Translations under genes and position numbers: made by a program
Shown here: piece by piece, positions 1-10,914 of the stretch
Position numbering within the stretch: the stretch's first letter is position 1
How the letters are laid out: every line of letters begins with the position of its first letter
DNA from: Bigelowiella natans CCMP2755
Lineage: Eukaryota > Cercozoa > Chlorarachniophyceae
DNA: 64,000 bases
Reading direction: 5' to 3'
NCBI GenBank assembly: GCA_000320545.1
Contig: ADNK01002498.1
Span: 1 to 64,000, forward strand
The notes under the pieces: generated by a model
What the model was told of the DNA's origin: nothing
What the model saw: only the letters and a program-made list of their open reading frames with translations
Databases searched by the model: none

Positions 1-49
<49 letters not shown>

Positions 50-60
50 CCTCCCCCCCC
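1..60. repeat. (CT)n microsatellite and C-run at an intron 3' end
   Basis: A pure CT dinucleotide run followed by a C homopolymer fills the end of an intron. It lies about 40 bp upstream of the CAG acceptor at 99-101. It is pyrimidine-only on the coding strand of the following gene, so it probably acts as an oversized polypyrimidine tract. The same arrangement recurs at many introns in this window. Confidence 0.9.
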
Positions 61-101
61 CCTTTCCATCATCATGAATCATTCACTGCTTCTCCCATCA
101 G

Positions 102-981
102 ATGTCGCCGTCTTCAAGCCCTGTCACAGCTGGTCCTAGCACACTCCATCCAGCAACATCACACCCTCTCTCCTCCACGCCGACTACGAGCCCGGTTACG
201 CTCTCCCCCGCCACATGCGCCCCTAGCACGTCTGCTCCAACGGTCCCAGGTTCTCCCGTCGTGACACTGCAGGTCCCATCGGTCGTCTCGCCGGGTGCGG
301 ACACGTACTTGGAGGCGCAATTCCTCGCCTTCGACGGCGAGATTCTGGGCTCGCAAGCTTTCCGGGAGCTCTCCTGGCGGGTCACAGAAACCGCCACCGG
401 GCAACCTGTCGCAGGCAAGAACGCTGGCGGGGCGCTCTACTTGATCGGTAAGGGCACGGTCTACCCCGCCGTCAGCTATCATGTCAACTTCACGGCCACG
501 CACATCGCCTCTGGCGCGCGACTGTACGAGCAGGCGACGTTCTCCACTAGCGTCGCGCAGGTGGTAGCCGCCATTGCGGGCGTCTCAGCCAACCTGGAGG
601 TGTCAGCGTCGCAGCCGTTGCTGCTTGATGCATCGACATCTTACGACCCGGATCAAGTCGCCAACGCTGCCCAGTCGTATTCTTGGAGCTGTGTGAATCC
701 CCCCTCCGGGGCAAGTTGCTCATGGCTTGTCAGCCTCACGACGACCAATGCGCTGTTGTATGTTCCAAAGGACACCTTGTCCCCTGCCCTCCATCACGTC
801 GTGACGCTTGAGTACGTTGTGGTGCTACCGAACGGATACAGTCGCAACGCCAGCACTTCAGTCACTCTCACTGTCACCGCAGCTAGAATCCCCACGGTTC
901 TCATTCAGGTAAAAACCACAGACACGATCCAAAGCTGGCAGTGGGCCGATTCTTGATGTGATTATATTGTAAGACGATCTA

Positions 982-1019
<38 letters not shown>

Positions 1020-1041
1020 ACGCACATGTTAAATGCATACT

Positions 1042-1072
<31 letters not shown>

Positions 1073-1208
1073 AATGTAATATAGGGGAAGTCCAGAATAT
1101 CGGAGTCAGGACGCATAGATATGTGGGCAAGCGCCAAGCCACACCCTGAAAGCGGAGATCCCCAAGGGATCCTCAGGTATGTATAATGATAACGTGGAGA
1201 AAAAATAC

Positions 1209-1262
<54 letters not shown>

Positions 1263-2256
1263 GGAGTGGGAAGAAGGAAGACTGGACAAGAAAAACATAT
1301 CGCTGGAGAACAATGCTCATGCAATGAAAGCAATCATTATCACCACGACATTGATGTAATCAAAATCATTTCTCCTCTCCTTGCCCCTTCTCTTCCACGT
1401 CGTCGTTGCCGGCCTTTGGCACCATCCTCCTCCCCACACCATCACAGATACTTATGGTCCGGGGAGAACGGCACCGCGCTTCCGATATCTGTTGGTGATC
1501 CGACAATTCCACCGATTATCCTCGCACCTGGAGCTACGCTTTCGCCTGGAGTATTCACCTTTCAGCTCAAAGTGACGGATCCACTAGAAATGACTGAAAC
1601 CAGGGTGACGGTGTCGCTAACCGTTGTTGCAACACCAAATATCGCCAGCATATCCTGCGAGCCTCGCATGGGCGCCGCGTTCTCAACGCCCTTCGCCCTC
1701 GCCGCCACCGTGGTAGGCTCCTTTGAGTCCCCCCTCTCTTTCCGCTTCGCGAGCATCAACGTCAACGGGACTAGTACGGTGACCACAGGTGGGGGCACAG
1801 AGACGGAGCAGCTCCTTTCGAGTTATGGAACCTCCAACCAGCTCAACACCTCGCTTCCTGCTGGAATGTATCGCATGAAAGTGGACGTGCTCGATGGCCT
1901 CGGCGGTGTCTCGACATTAGCTACTTCTTACCTAGTCGATTCTAGGCCGTACACGCCCGCTAGTAGCAGCAGTGGCCAATGGGCATGCGCGAAGTTGAAC
2001 GCGACTCTGATCAAGGTTATCATAGAGAAATGATGATGGAATATGAAGCTAGCTTTTCCAATACGATGAGTTACAAAATCCGCCCCCTGCAACACCGCGC
2101 TGACGCGATTGGTGTGACCTGTTTTGCTCATTCTCCGTTTTCTTTTGTAGATAACGAGCTTGCTAGGGGTCAACGCCACAATCTGCACAGCAGAATCCGA
2201 CCTGGCAGAAATGGTGGGCAAATTCTATAGAAATAACGTCTGAAGATATCTTGTCT

Positions 2257-2296
<40 letters not shown>

Positions 2297-2337
2297 TGTG
2301 TGTGTGTGAGTGTGTGTGTGTGTGTGAGTGTGTGTGT

Positions 2338-2369
<32 letters not shown>

Positions 2370-3068
2370 CCTCAAGCTAGCTATACATAATAACAATCGC
2401 TAGGCACATCTCGCACGTCGAAACTGACAACGTGTGTTTGGCATGAATAGATTTCTGGCGGACTTTACGATTTGGTGCTGCTGAGAGCGAAGTACCTCCT
2501 CTCCGACCCTAGCTTCCTGCAATCGTCCCGAGAGCACAGCTTGGTAACATGTGTAAATTACATGCACGCCGCAGCTTCGTGCATGGCGGATACTCTGGAG
2601 AAGATAGGCTCGATTCTATGGTACATCAATACACAAAGCATGTCCTCACAAGTTTTCGCGGATCCTTGCAGCACTCATATTTCATCATACCACCTACAGG
2701 GACGGGGCTCTCAGCACCGTACAATCTGTGGTGAACACACCCTCCATTGGTGAGAAGACCTACGCACAGGCACTCCAGGCTATCCTGGACCTTTCAAACT
2801 CTCCGTTCGCCAACAGCACAATGGCAGCGAATCTTGCATCGCTCGCTGGAAATTTGGTGTCCTATGCGCCGCCAGAGCAGCTGGCATACGGCCAGGCGGG
2901 TCAAGATATGGCTACTACCATATCTGGGATTCTAAAACTTGCCAATGATTCTTCCGCGGATTTGAACGACGAAGCAACATCCTCGTCTACGAGCTCTCGC
3001 GCACAGCTGCTGCAGGCTGACACTTCGGGGCGGAGCAACGGTTCGTTGTACAAATTTTGGCGCATGTG

Positions 3069-3105
<37 letters not shown>

Positions 3106-3973
3106 TTTTGTTTGTGGTGGCAGCAAAGGAGTAAATTGAGAAGTGAAACTCTGTATTCTTATATCCACTTATCCGCCATCTTCTCCTTGATATCATTACC
3201 CGATTATACTACCATCATTCATTCATCTCCCCCGTCACTTTTCAGCAAGCTCGCGCTGCACCACAATCGACGGCGCAGTCTCGCTTGCAAACTCGTTCCT
3301 CCAGCGTGCAGGGCAAGCCATGCAGCCTGGGGAGGAAGCTACTGTCTTCAACGCATCAGAATTCTCCGGTGAGGCGCGGATGTTATTTGGTGACACAAAG
3401 ACGGGGACGATGAAGATCACAGCCCGCGCCTCAAGCTCTTCGACTACGCGCAACCCTGTCGTGGCTCTCCCGGAAGGTTTCGCTGCCCCTGAGGCATCAT
3501 CATCAGCAGCATCATCATCTTCACTCTTTCGTCCACGTGCGGTCCTTGCAGTCGCAACTTACCGCTCCATCGACTCGTGCCGGAAGGAGCAGCACCCCGG
3601 CATTGGGCAGGGGGGTATGAATGCCCAGAGCCGCGGTGGCCAAGAAACAACTGGTAGCGCCGCAATCCCCACGCGCATATTCTCTGAAGTTGTGAGTATC
3701 ACCGTGAAACCAACCATCGATGACAGCGGAAACAGCAGCAGCAGTAGTGGTAGTAGTGGTAGCAGCAGTACTACCCACTTTCAGATGCCTCAAGGACGAT
3801 CGGTGTTCCTTGGCATTCCAGTCGATATTCCTCGAGAAATCGAGCCCGTGGCAGATAGCATGTGCAAGGCGTCGCAAGGACGAGGAGGAGGTGTGCCTCA
3901 TTTTATGTTACGCATAATAGAAGGAGAGAAAGCGGGGGGGGGGGGGGGGGTGGAGGAAAGTTGGAAGGATAAG

Positions 3974-4012
<39 letters not shown>

Positions 4013-4712
4013 CATCATTAGTGTTTATACTTCAACCCTTTTCAACAGGTAAGACTACCAGCTCTCCAGGGGCGAATGCCGGTTTTAGTCGTGACGACAG
4101 CATGCAAGTAGATATTGCCCAGGCTTATTGTAACTACTGGGAGGAGGCGCAGCAGGTGAGAACAAGAGTAGTATATACTTGATAGATGAGGGGGGGGGGG
4201 ATGATGAAATGCAGCATGTCACCAAAATTTAGAAAGTTGAGTAGAAGGTCTTTTTCAAAGAGGGTGTAAAAGGGGGGGGGGGATTAACGAAAATAGCACC
4301 GCTTAATCCAAGCTTAGATATTGTTATCTAGAGAGTAGGGGGGTGGGGGGGTAGGGTGAAGTAGGCGTGTCGAACAGCTAGTAGTAGATTATGCATTGTC
4401 TTATAGTCATATATCCATCACTGACCACTTTTTGTTTCAACGCCTCTGCCCTTGAGAAGGTTTGGAACTCGAGCGCGTGCACAGTAGTGAGCAGGACGAA
4501 GGACATGGTGTGGTGTAATTGCTCACACCTGACCGAATTTGCAATACTGCAGGTCTTAATGCCACGTGTATCATTATGGATATGTTTATGTATGCATATG
4601 GATACTCGTGCCGAACATAGCTCTCGCCTTAATTTCCCAAATCAACCACATCGCTCATTGAGCGAACCCCCTCGCTTCCTCCCTATTGTGGCACACTGAT
4701 GTGTATATGTGT

Positions 4713-4797
<85 letters not shown>

Positions 4798-6954
4798 ATG
4801 TGTGTGTTGTGTGACTGTATCTGTTCATCATTAGCGGTATGAAGAGTGCGGCGAGGATAAGTCTACGGACAACTACGCGATCTACGGCGCGTTCGCCGCC
4901 ATTTGTGCCGCCATTATGACGTTTGCTGGAATTCAATACATACAGATAGATATTCCCGGAAAGTATAAGAGCTACATCGGGCTGGGCCATGTGTTTGTCT
5001 TCATGCAGTGCCTCGCCAGGACCCTCACCTGCGCGCTGTATGGCAACTTCCTGCCGGGTTTTACGTTCGATTCGGTGGGGGCAGGGGGGCGGCTGGTGAT
5101 CTCAGCAGTGCCATATTCGTTCTCCTACTGGACCTTCTCATTCCTCATTTTTCAATGGTAAGTGGAGGAAATTGATCGTGATGATGATGATGATGATACC
5201 CAAGCATTTTCTCTGCTTTTTCCTCAATCACTTCATTCGCCGCACCCCCTCGATTTATCTGCTTCTCATTCCGCTAACCCGTCTTTCATCATACGTCAGG
5301 TACGCGATCACGCATAATAAAGGCCTATCTCGCACGCCTTTCAAGAGGGTTCAGAAGTGGTGGGTCATGTCCAATGTACTCGCAACTAGTCTCGTGTGGG
5401 CGACACTTGCCTACGCTGTCTTCGATAAATCCAAGGAATCCTACATCGTTGGAACATGCGTCGTTGCGCTTATATTCCTCACCTTTGCGGTCACATCGCT
5501 TCTATACGGTTTCCAGCTCTACCGAATGGTAGCATGTCCCGAGGGCCATGGTAAAAAGCAGATGTAGTACAATTTATGATATAAACCGTCTGTGTGTTTG
5601 TGTGTGTGGGGGGGGTCGGTGAAAGTCTTGAGAATAATGATTTTCCTTATTATCTCAAACACAGGACCACAAAAAAACGCAGCTTCCAGAAGACGGAACG
5701 AGCAAGCGACCCATTTCATGGTGGGTGTGAGACGATGATCATTGATCAAATCTAGCCTCGATTTGTTATGCATTTCATTTGTCTTTCATTCTTGTTTGGA
5801 GACGGGATGATCATTCTCGTCGATGGCTTTCGTCTGGCACTCTTCTGATTTTCCCAATTGAATTTCTTAACGGTTTTCTGCGGATATGTTGGGAAGGACA
5901 AAGTAGCGAATTTTCACCCTCCGCTGAGTAGACGTACTTGAGGATACTGCTTCGTTATACATATTTAACGTATTTCCTTTTTCTCCCCACAGCGTGTGGC
6001 GGTCCTCGTCTTCTCTTGCTTCCTGATGCAGATGCTCATGAATGTCTTCGCTTCTGCTTTCTACGAGCAAGGTTGGATTGAAGAAGGGAGACGACACGCA
6101 ATGAACGCACACTAAGCAAGGAGGGATAGTCTTTAATACATCCTGACACTCACTCACGCTGTGTCTCTCTCTCTCTCTCCTCTCCACTTCCTTCCTCTCC
6201 TCTATTTGCTGTTCCTCTAGGCGATGTCGTGCATGCGATGACAGCAGTGCATCTCGCTGCGGGTGCTGTTGCAGCACTGACGATTCTGATGCTCTACTAC
6301 GGCGCTGTCAACAATGCTTTGGGCAAAAAAAAGGTCGCCAGCGTTTTCTTTCTTATGTGCGCGTGAATTCTTGAGAATCTTACCGTGAATGAATCTCTTC
6401 GTTCATGTGAGTGTATATTGCTTACAAATCGTACTCCTCCCATTTCTCCCACTGGTGGAAATATTGGTGAAATCTTGTCATGATGTCGGGCTTCAATAAG
6501 CCCACACGCATTGGGAAATGACTCTGTATTTCTGCCATACTTCTTTTCAAAATTCTCATCATACTACATCGAAAATCGGTCTGATTTACATGATCACCAA
6601 ATGTTCCCTTCAGTTTGGCTCCAGGTCATCTGGCGCGTCTTCTGTTCGCTCTGGAATGACCTCGAATTCAGTACAAATGTCAGTGCGCTCGAGTAACAAG
6701 ATGCTTGATTCAATGCCGTCGATGCCGTTACAGCAGAGAAACACCAGATTTGTCAAAGTGGAACAAAAACGAGGAGAGAATGAAATTGGTGGAATGTCGC
6801 CCCAAAGGGATTCAACAATTGGTATCCGCATTTCGTTTCCTTCGACGTGGTGTATTTTATGCTCAGTAAAAATAACTACGTTTTCTCAGGGATTACGTTC
6901 AATCGGGTTACCCGCTCTGGGAGCCGAAAAGGTGAATACACATCAAAATGCTAA
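102..6954 (+). CDS. REJ-GPS receptor with a TOM1/THH1-like seven-helix domain (5' end outside window)
   Basis: Probable surface receptor. Exons read as 102..940, 1448..2015, 2151..2213, 2451..2620, 2700..3040, 3246..3890, 4049..4155, 4460..4552, 4835..5157, 5300..5550, 5665..5720, 5993..6071, 6221..6333, 6614..6821, 6890..6954. All phases reconcile, giving 1,306 codons in the window. The first exon opens directly after an acceptor, so the true start is upstream. A Thr/Ser/Pro-rich linker leads into REJ-type sequence (LDASTSYDPD, then SYSWSC). A GPS motif is split by the intron before 4460: CNYWEEAQQ, then VWNSSAC, WCNCSHLTEFAIL. Seven hydrophobic helices follow and a Ser-rich cytosolic tail ends the protein. 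Helices 3, 5 and 6 (SYWTFSFLIFQW, LLYGFQLYRM, FSCFLMQMLMNVFASAF) resemble plant TOM1/THH1 proteins rather than polycystin or classical adhesion GPCR helices. That family assignment is by eye; the REJ and GPS calls are firmer. Confidence 0.82.
2261..2368. repeat. (CT)n-(TG)n compound microsatellite, intronic
   Basis: A CT run passes into an interrupted TG run with GAGTG interruptions. It lies in the intron between exons 2151..2213 and 2451..2620 of the receptor gene. It encodes nothing; open frames across it are Leu/Ser or His/Thr repeats. Confidence 0.9.
4701..4794. repeat. (GT)n-(AT)n compound microsatellite, intronic
   Basis: A GT run is followed by a long AT run, in the intron between the GPS exon (ending 4552) and the first helix exon (starting 4835) of the receptor gene. 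The AT stretch is a perfect alternating palindrome. Confidence 0.9.
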
Positions 6955-8468
6955 ATGTAGCTCGTGTGTGCACACACATGGCCTGCGTGCGTGCGCTTCT
7001 AGGTGCCCATTGTGCATGTTCCACCGCATGCTGAATTATTGTCATTTGCAAAACATAGGGAGGCCCGGCCAATCAACCATCAGCGCCGATAGGGTTCTGA
7101 TCTAGATGAACCAAGCGCAACTCCGATTTCTTTCGACATTTTTTTGAACAATTTTGATGATCATCAATCGAAAGTAAGCCCTCTAGCTCTAGAGCTAGCT
7201 AGCCCTGCCATCGCCGCATATATCTGAGACAGAATGTGCGTGCATGTGTGCATGCTAGCGTGCATGCGTTTACGAATTCATGAAGCTCATGACATCGCGC
7301 GCACGTGCGCACTGTGGGGCAAGAGATGGCAAGAGTTGCTGGACTCTGCGCGAGCATGTGCGATCCGCTGGTTGACATGCGTGCTATAGCACAACATGGC
7401 GGCCATTGCATCATGGACTATAGCTAGCTAGCTAGTTAGTACGTAGTGGACGCAGTAATGACATGTCATGCATGACATTTTGCACGCATGAGAGCGCGCG
7501 CGTTCTACACACCAGGTGCGTCTGTGCATTGTTTGCAGGTGCAGCACGCACTTGGCGCTAACTGTGCATGCCGCCCGACATCGTATCGAGCGAGGACATG
7601 ACAGCCTAGACATGCTGATCTAGCAGCCACAGCGACGCACATACATCTAGACATGTAGACGCCATGCAAATAGAGCAGAACGTCAGATGCATGCAACGCC
7701 GCACGCAGTTCTAGAGTTATAGGCAGGTTAGCAGGTTAGCTGCTAGGTATAGTGGCATCAAAATGGCAGCTGTAATGACAGTGTGCGGAGAACACTGAAC
7801 ATCGCGCTGCGTTGCATGCGATGCAATGCGCAGCTGGCAATGTATAGCAGCATGGCTTGTGCCCACTGAGTGGCATGGCGGCAATGTCATGCAGCACGCA
7901 CAAATGGTGCATATGTACAATTGCACAGCTACATGAGGATGACCATGGAGCAAATTTAATTTAATTCATTGCATCCGTCTTACAATTCACTTAGCAGCTC
8001 GCATGAGTGATGAAAGCAATGCAACGATGAAATGACTTCAGCTGTCGACGCAACACTTTCGATTCCATGGCACAGTCTCATGCACCTTTTTTCTGCAAGT
8101 GAATTCGGACGAAATGACATCCATGTATACTGAATCGAAGTTACCCCCTTGGTGTGAATTTCAATTTTGGAGCATCTGATTCAATTTACAAAATCAGACC
8201 AAGACTGTCAATCAGCAAACCCAAACCGGTAGGTGGATGTTCATCACACAAGATTCTGTCACCATCACCACTGTGTTGAAATGATGAAATTTATCTTTAC
8301 ATGGTGGCGAATGCTACGCATGTATGCTTATGCTGCCTCCCAACAAGCACAATTAAGAGAATCATCATTGTTTTTCATGCAGCTCCTTTCATCTTTTGCA
8401 ATATTACATCTGGTACATTAGCACCACCACCACCACCAACAACAACAACACCACCACCACCAACACCA
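6955..8468. other. Intergenic region with a TGCA/CATG-rich island (about 7,200-7,960)
   Basis: I see no convincing coding frame. Between about 7,200 and 7,960 the sequence is dense in short self-complementary words (GCATGC, TGCATG, CTAGCTAG, GCGCGC) and alternating purine-pyrimidine steps. Similar islands recur elsewhere in the window. From 8,420 to 8,465 lies a CAC/AAC trinucleotide run at the 3' end of the P450 gene. The rest is ordinary AT-richer spacer. Confidence 0.6.
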
Positions 8469-10255
8469 TCAACAAGATCGGAGAAAACAGTACCGACCGG
8501 GCTGAATGGTCAGGTCAAATTGGTACCCAACATCGGAGAGGCTGCGCACTTCCTCCCCTGCAGCTGCCGTGGAATTGTCGATCTCTATCTTCCAATCTCT
8601 AACCAATTGCGTCAAAATAGCCTGAACTTCAAAGGCTGCGACACGGTATCCAGGGCATTTGCGTGCGCCCTGGGAAAAGGGGGCTCGCATGAACACGTGG
8701 TCAATCACATGCGACGGGCTGCCCTCCCTCTCCTTTAAAGATTCTGGTAAGAAACGCTCCGGTTGGAACTCATGTGGATTATCAACATATTCTGGATCAT
8801 TCTGTAGAGGATACGTTATCAGGGAAGCGATGCTGCCGCGGGGGATGATATGCCCGCCTACCTCAACATCACTCGCCACTTTCTTCACCACGGAATCGAT
8901 CAAGGGTGGACGAATTCTATACGTCTCGCGAATGACGGCGTCTAGATAGCATATACCTTGTCCAGTCAGGACATCCTTCTCCGATAGCCCCCGTTTTTCG
9001 CCATCGTAATAAGCAGATATGATTTCACTATGGAGACGTTCTTGTGCGCCGGGATTTAGGGCGAGGTTTATGACGTTCCAGTTGATGAGAGAGCTTGTTG
9101 TATCAGTCGAAGCACCGAGAAGGCTAAGCATCAACTGCTTGATATCATCTTCGGTAACAGTGCTTTTATATTCTGCTGCTCTCATGAAAGAGAGCGTAGC
9201 GGACAGGTATGAGTCTCGCTCAACGTCCTCGATGCAGCCTTCATTGTAACGCCTCACAAATTCATCTACCACCCTCTCACTATATGCAGATAATTGATCC
9301 AACGCATCGTAATAATCAAGCAATTGTGCTGTCTGGTAGCCTACTCTGTGAAGGAATATTTCCCGTGGGGAGAAGAGTATCTCTCGCACGATTTGGCCAG
9401 ATTTTATGGACACCTCACAAAACTGTACATCCCTTACATCAGGATCGGAGGACGGGTCTGCTACCCCCATCGGTTTCCCATAAAAGGCGGAGCAGAACAT
9501 ATCAAATGACGCTCTAGCGGAGAAGCTATTCAAGTCGTCTCTGAAAAATGGCGCCCCTTTGCTTGCAACTTTGGCCGCTAACATAATGTTTGACGCGTAT
9601 TTTTCGGGAGCGATTGAAGGAGTGAAGAGGTTCCTCTGCATGACTGAACGGAGTCTTTTCCAACTTTCACCATGCGAAAAGAAGTCTGTTAATGCTTTCT
9701 TATTCCTGTCTCGAAACCACGCTTTGAGGGGCCACAATACCTACGGGGCATCAGTGGAAAACGACAAACTGTACGACATTTGGGTAAACATGTTCTGTTG
9801 CGGTGAAGTACCTCTATACCCCCTGACGGATACCGCCCTTCATTTTGAATGATTTTGAGATACTCCTTCGGATTGGTAATATTATATATCGTTCCCGCCA
9901 GACCAGTCCCCATCCCAGGAATGTTGGAGATAAAGACGTCACTTCCTACAGGCTTGCAGAGCTCGTTGTAGTTGTCTAGGTAAATCTGAAACTGATTCCT
10001 TTTCGGATCCCCATACCTCTTCTCGTAGTACGGCATCGATCCGAAGACAAGATGCCTGGGCACAGAGGGGATTGCCTTAGATGACGATGAAAGGAATGAT
10101 GGCAGGGACGACGTCATGGGGAGGAGATACCCACGTCTAACTCCGAATACCAAAACCAGCGAGAAACCTGAAATCCTGGATTTTCTACTTGCGACAAATT
10201 GTTCCGCATGTCGTAAATGAAAAATGGGAAGACATTTCGCAATTTTTTGTTCCAA
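8469..10255 (-). CDS. Cytochrome P450 monooxygenase
   Basis: Heme-thiolate monooxygenase. Two exons, 9812..10255 and 8469..9740, join in phase 0 across a 71-nt intron (donor GAG|gtactt, acceptor ccgtag|GTA), giving 571 aa. Visible P450 landmarks are the I-helix oxygen-binding motif GASTDTT, the ETYR ExxR motif, the FQPERF meander element and the heme loop FSQGARKCPG with the axial Cys near residue 520. An alternative start at 10117 begins MTSSLPSF, a Ser/basic leader that could target mitochondria; the upstream Met at 10255 adds 46 residues with a hydrophobic stretch. Length fits the family (about 500). A gypsy LTR lies about 280 bp upstream in the same orientation. Substrate and CYP family cannot be assigned from sequence alone. 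Confidence 0.92.
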
Positions 10256-10537
10256 CTAGACTTAGTTTTTGATTGTCGCAGAGGATGATCGTCCTTGCTT
10301 GCTCTTTTGTCGATGCTCCGGCAACTGCGACAGCCGATGCTTCATTCTTTGTCCTTTCGAATCAAGAATTGGAAGTGCTTCATTCATTCATCAAGCCTGT
10401 TCATTTGTTCATGCGAGCAGTGAGTTTAGGAGCGGAATGACGCTTGGCAAGAGATGCCAACACGATTCAATTCTTTCTTTTTTTCTTTGTTCGTTCCGCC
10501 TGTGGCCATTTTCTTGAGAGATCAATTGAGTCATCAA
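10256..10537 (-). promoter_or_regulatory. Short P450 upstream region bounded by a retrotransposon LTR
   Basis: Only about 280 bp separate the first P450 Met from the target-site duplication and the gypsy 3' LTR. No clear TATA box is seen. The original upstream sequence of the P450 now lies beyond 16,257, so the present promoter either fits in this short stretch or includes the LTR. Confidence 0.4.
10534..10537. repeat. Target-site duplication of the gypsy element (left copy, TCAA)
   Basis: TCAA directly precedes the LTR that starts TGTTGCG and recurs directly after the other LTR at 16254-16257. An ATCAA reading (5 bp) is possible if the LTR is taken to end one base earlier, but the 4-bp reading leaves the LTR with canonical TG...CA ends. 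Confidence 0.75.
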
Positions 10538-10863
10538 TGTTGCGCGTAAGGTGTTCACAGGCCGAGGCGCTACGTGCACAAGTAGGCAGGGGGGGGGAAA
10601 GGCACGTTTGCTTCCTTTTGAAGAGTTGTGTTTATTTTTATTAAAGATTATATTTTTATTAAATCGTGCACTGCGTAATCATTCGCGAAGCTTTCGCGAA
10701 TGCCGCCGCACGTGGGGCAGCACACTTCCGGTGTGCTGCCATGAGTCCCGCCGGAACCCACGTGCCTATGCTGTATTAATATCTACGTTATCTATATTCT
10801 ATATCCGCGACAACCCCTTTGTTGTCGCACGTGACTTGTGCCCGCGTAGTGGTACGCGCTACA
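10538..10863 (-). repeat. Gypsy 3' LTR
   Basis: Starts TGTTGCG and ends GCTACA on the plus strand, so in element orientation it starts TGTAGC and ends CAACA. It contains several exact inverted repeats: GCACGTGGG (10708) with CCCACGTGC (10757); nested inside, GCAGCACAC with GTGTGCTGC (10717-10739); and GCGACAAC with GTTGTCGC (10807-10828). Two 9-bp arms around GCT lie at 10681-10701. CACGTG occurs three times (about 10709, 10759, 10829). An AT-rich stretch at 10621-10660 contains possible TATA or poly(A) signals. Confidence 0.95.
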
Positions 10864-10873
10864 CCTCCCCCAA
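10864..10873 (-). other. Gypsy polypurine tract
   Basis: In element orientation the sequence directly before the 3' LTR is TTGGGGGAGG, an all-purine block (after two T) abutting TGTAGC. Position and composition fit the plus-strand primer of LTR retrotransposons. Confidence 0.65.
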
Positions 10874-10914
10874 GTCACGTTGCTCCTTCCTTCCTTCCTT
10901 ATTCCCTTAGACCT

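Noticed and set aside
979-1333. Open frames made of Ser/Leu, Arg/Glu, Thr/His or Val/Cys repeats
   Set aside because: They are translations of CT, GA, CA and TG microsatellites. The same applies at about 2163-2396, 17520-17894, 30387-30710, 54004-54351 and 54746-54931.
102-6954. Polycystin-1-like identity suggested by REJ and GPS
   Set aside because: Only seven helices follow the GPS, no PLAT domain is seen in the loop after the first helix, and no ion-channel block is present.
7066-7105. Alternative last exon of the REJ-GPS receptor ending at 7105
   Set aside because: Correct phase from exon 6614..6821 into 6890 reaches a stop at 6954, so the further exon is not needed.
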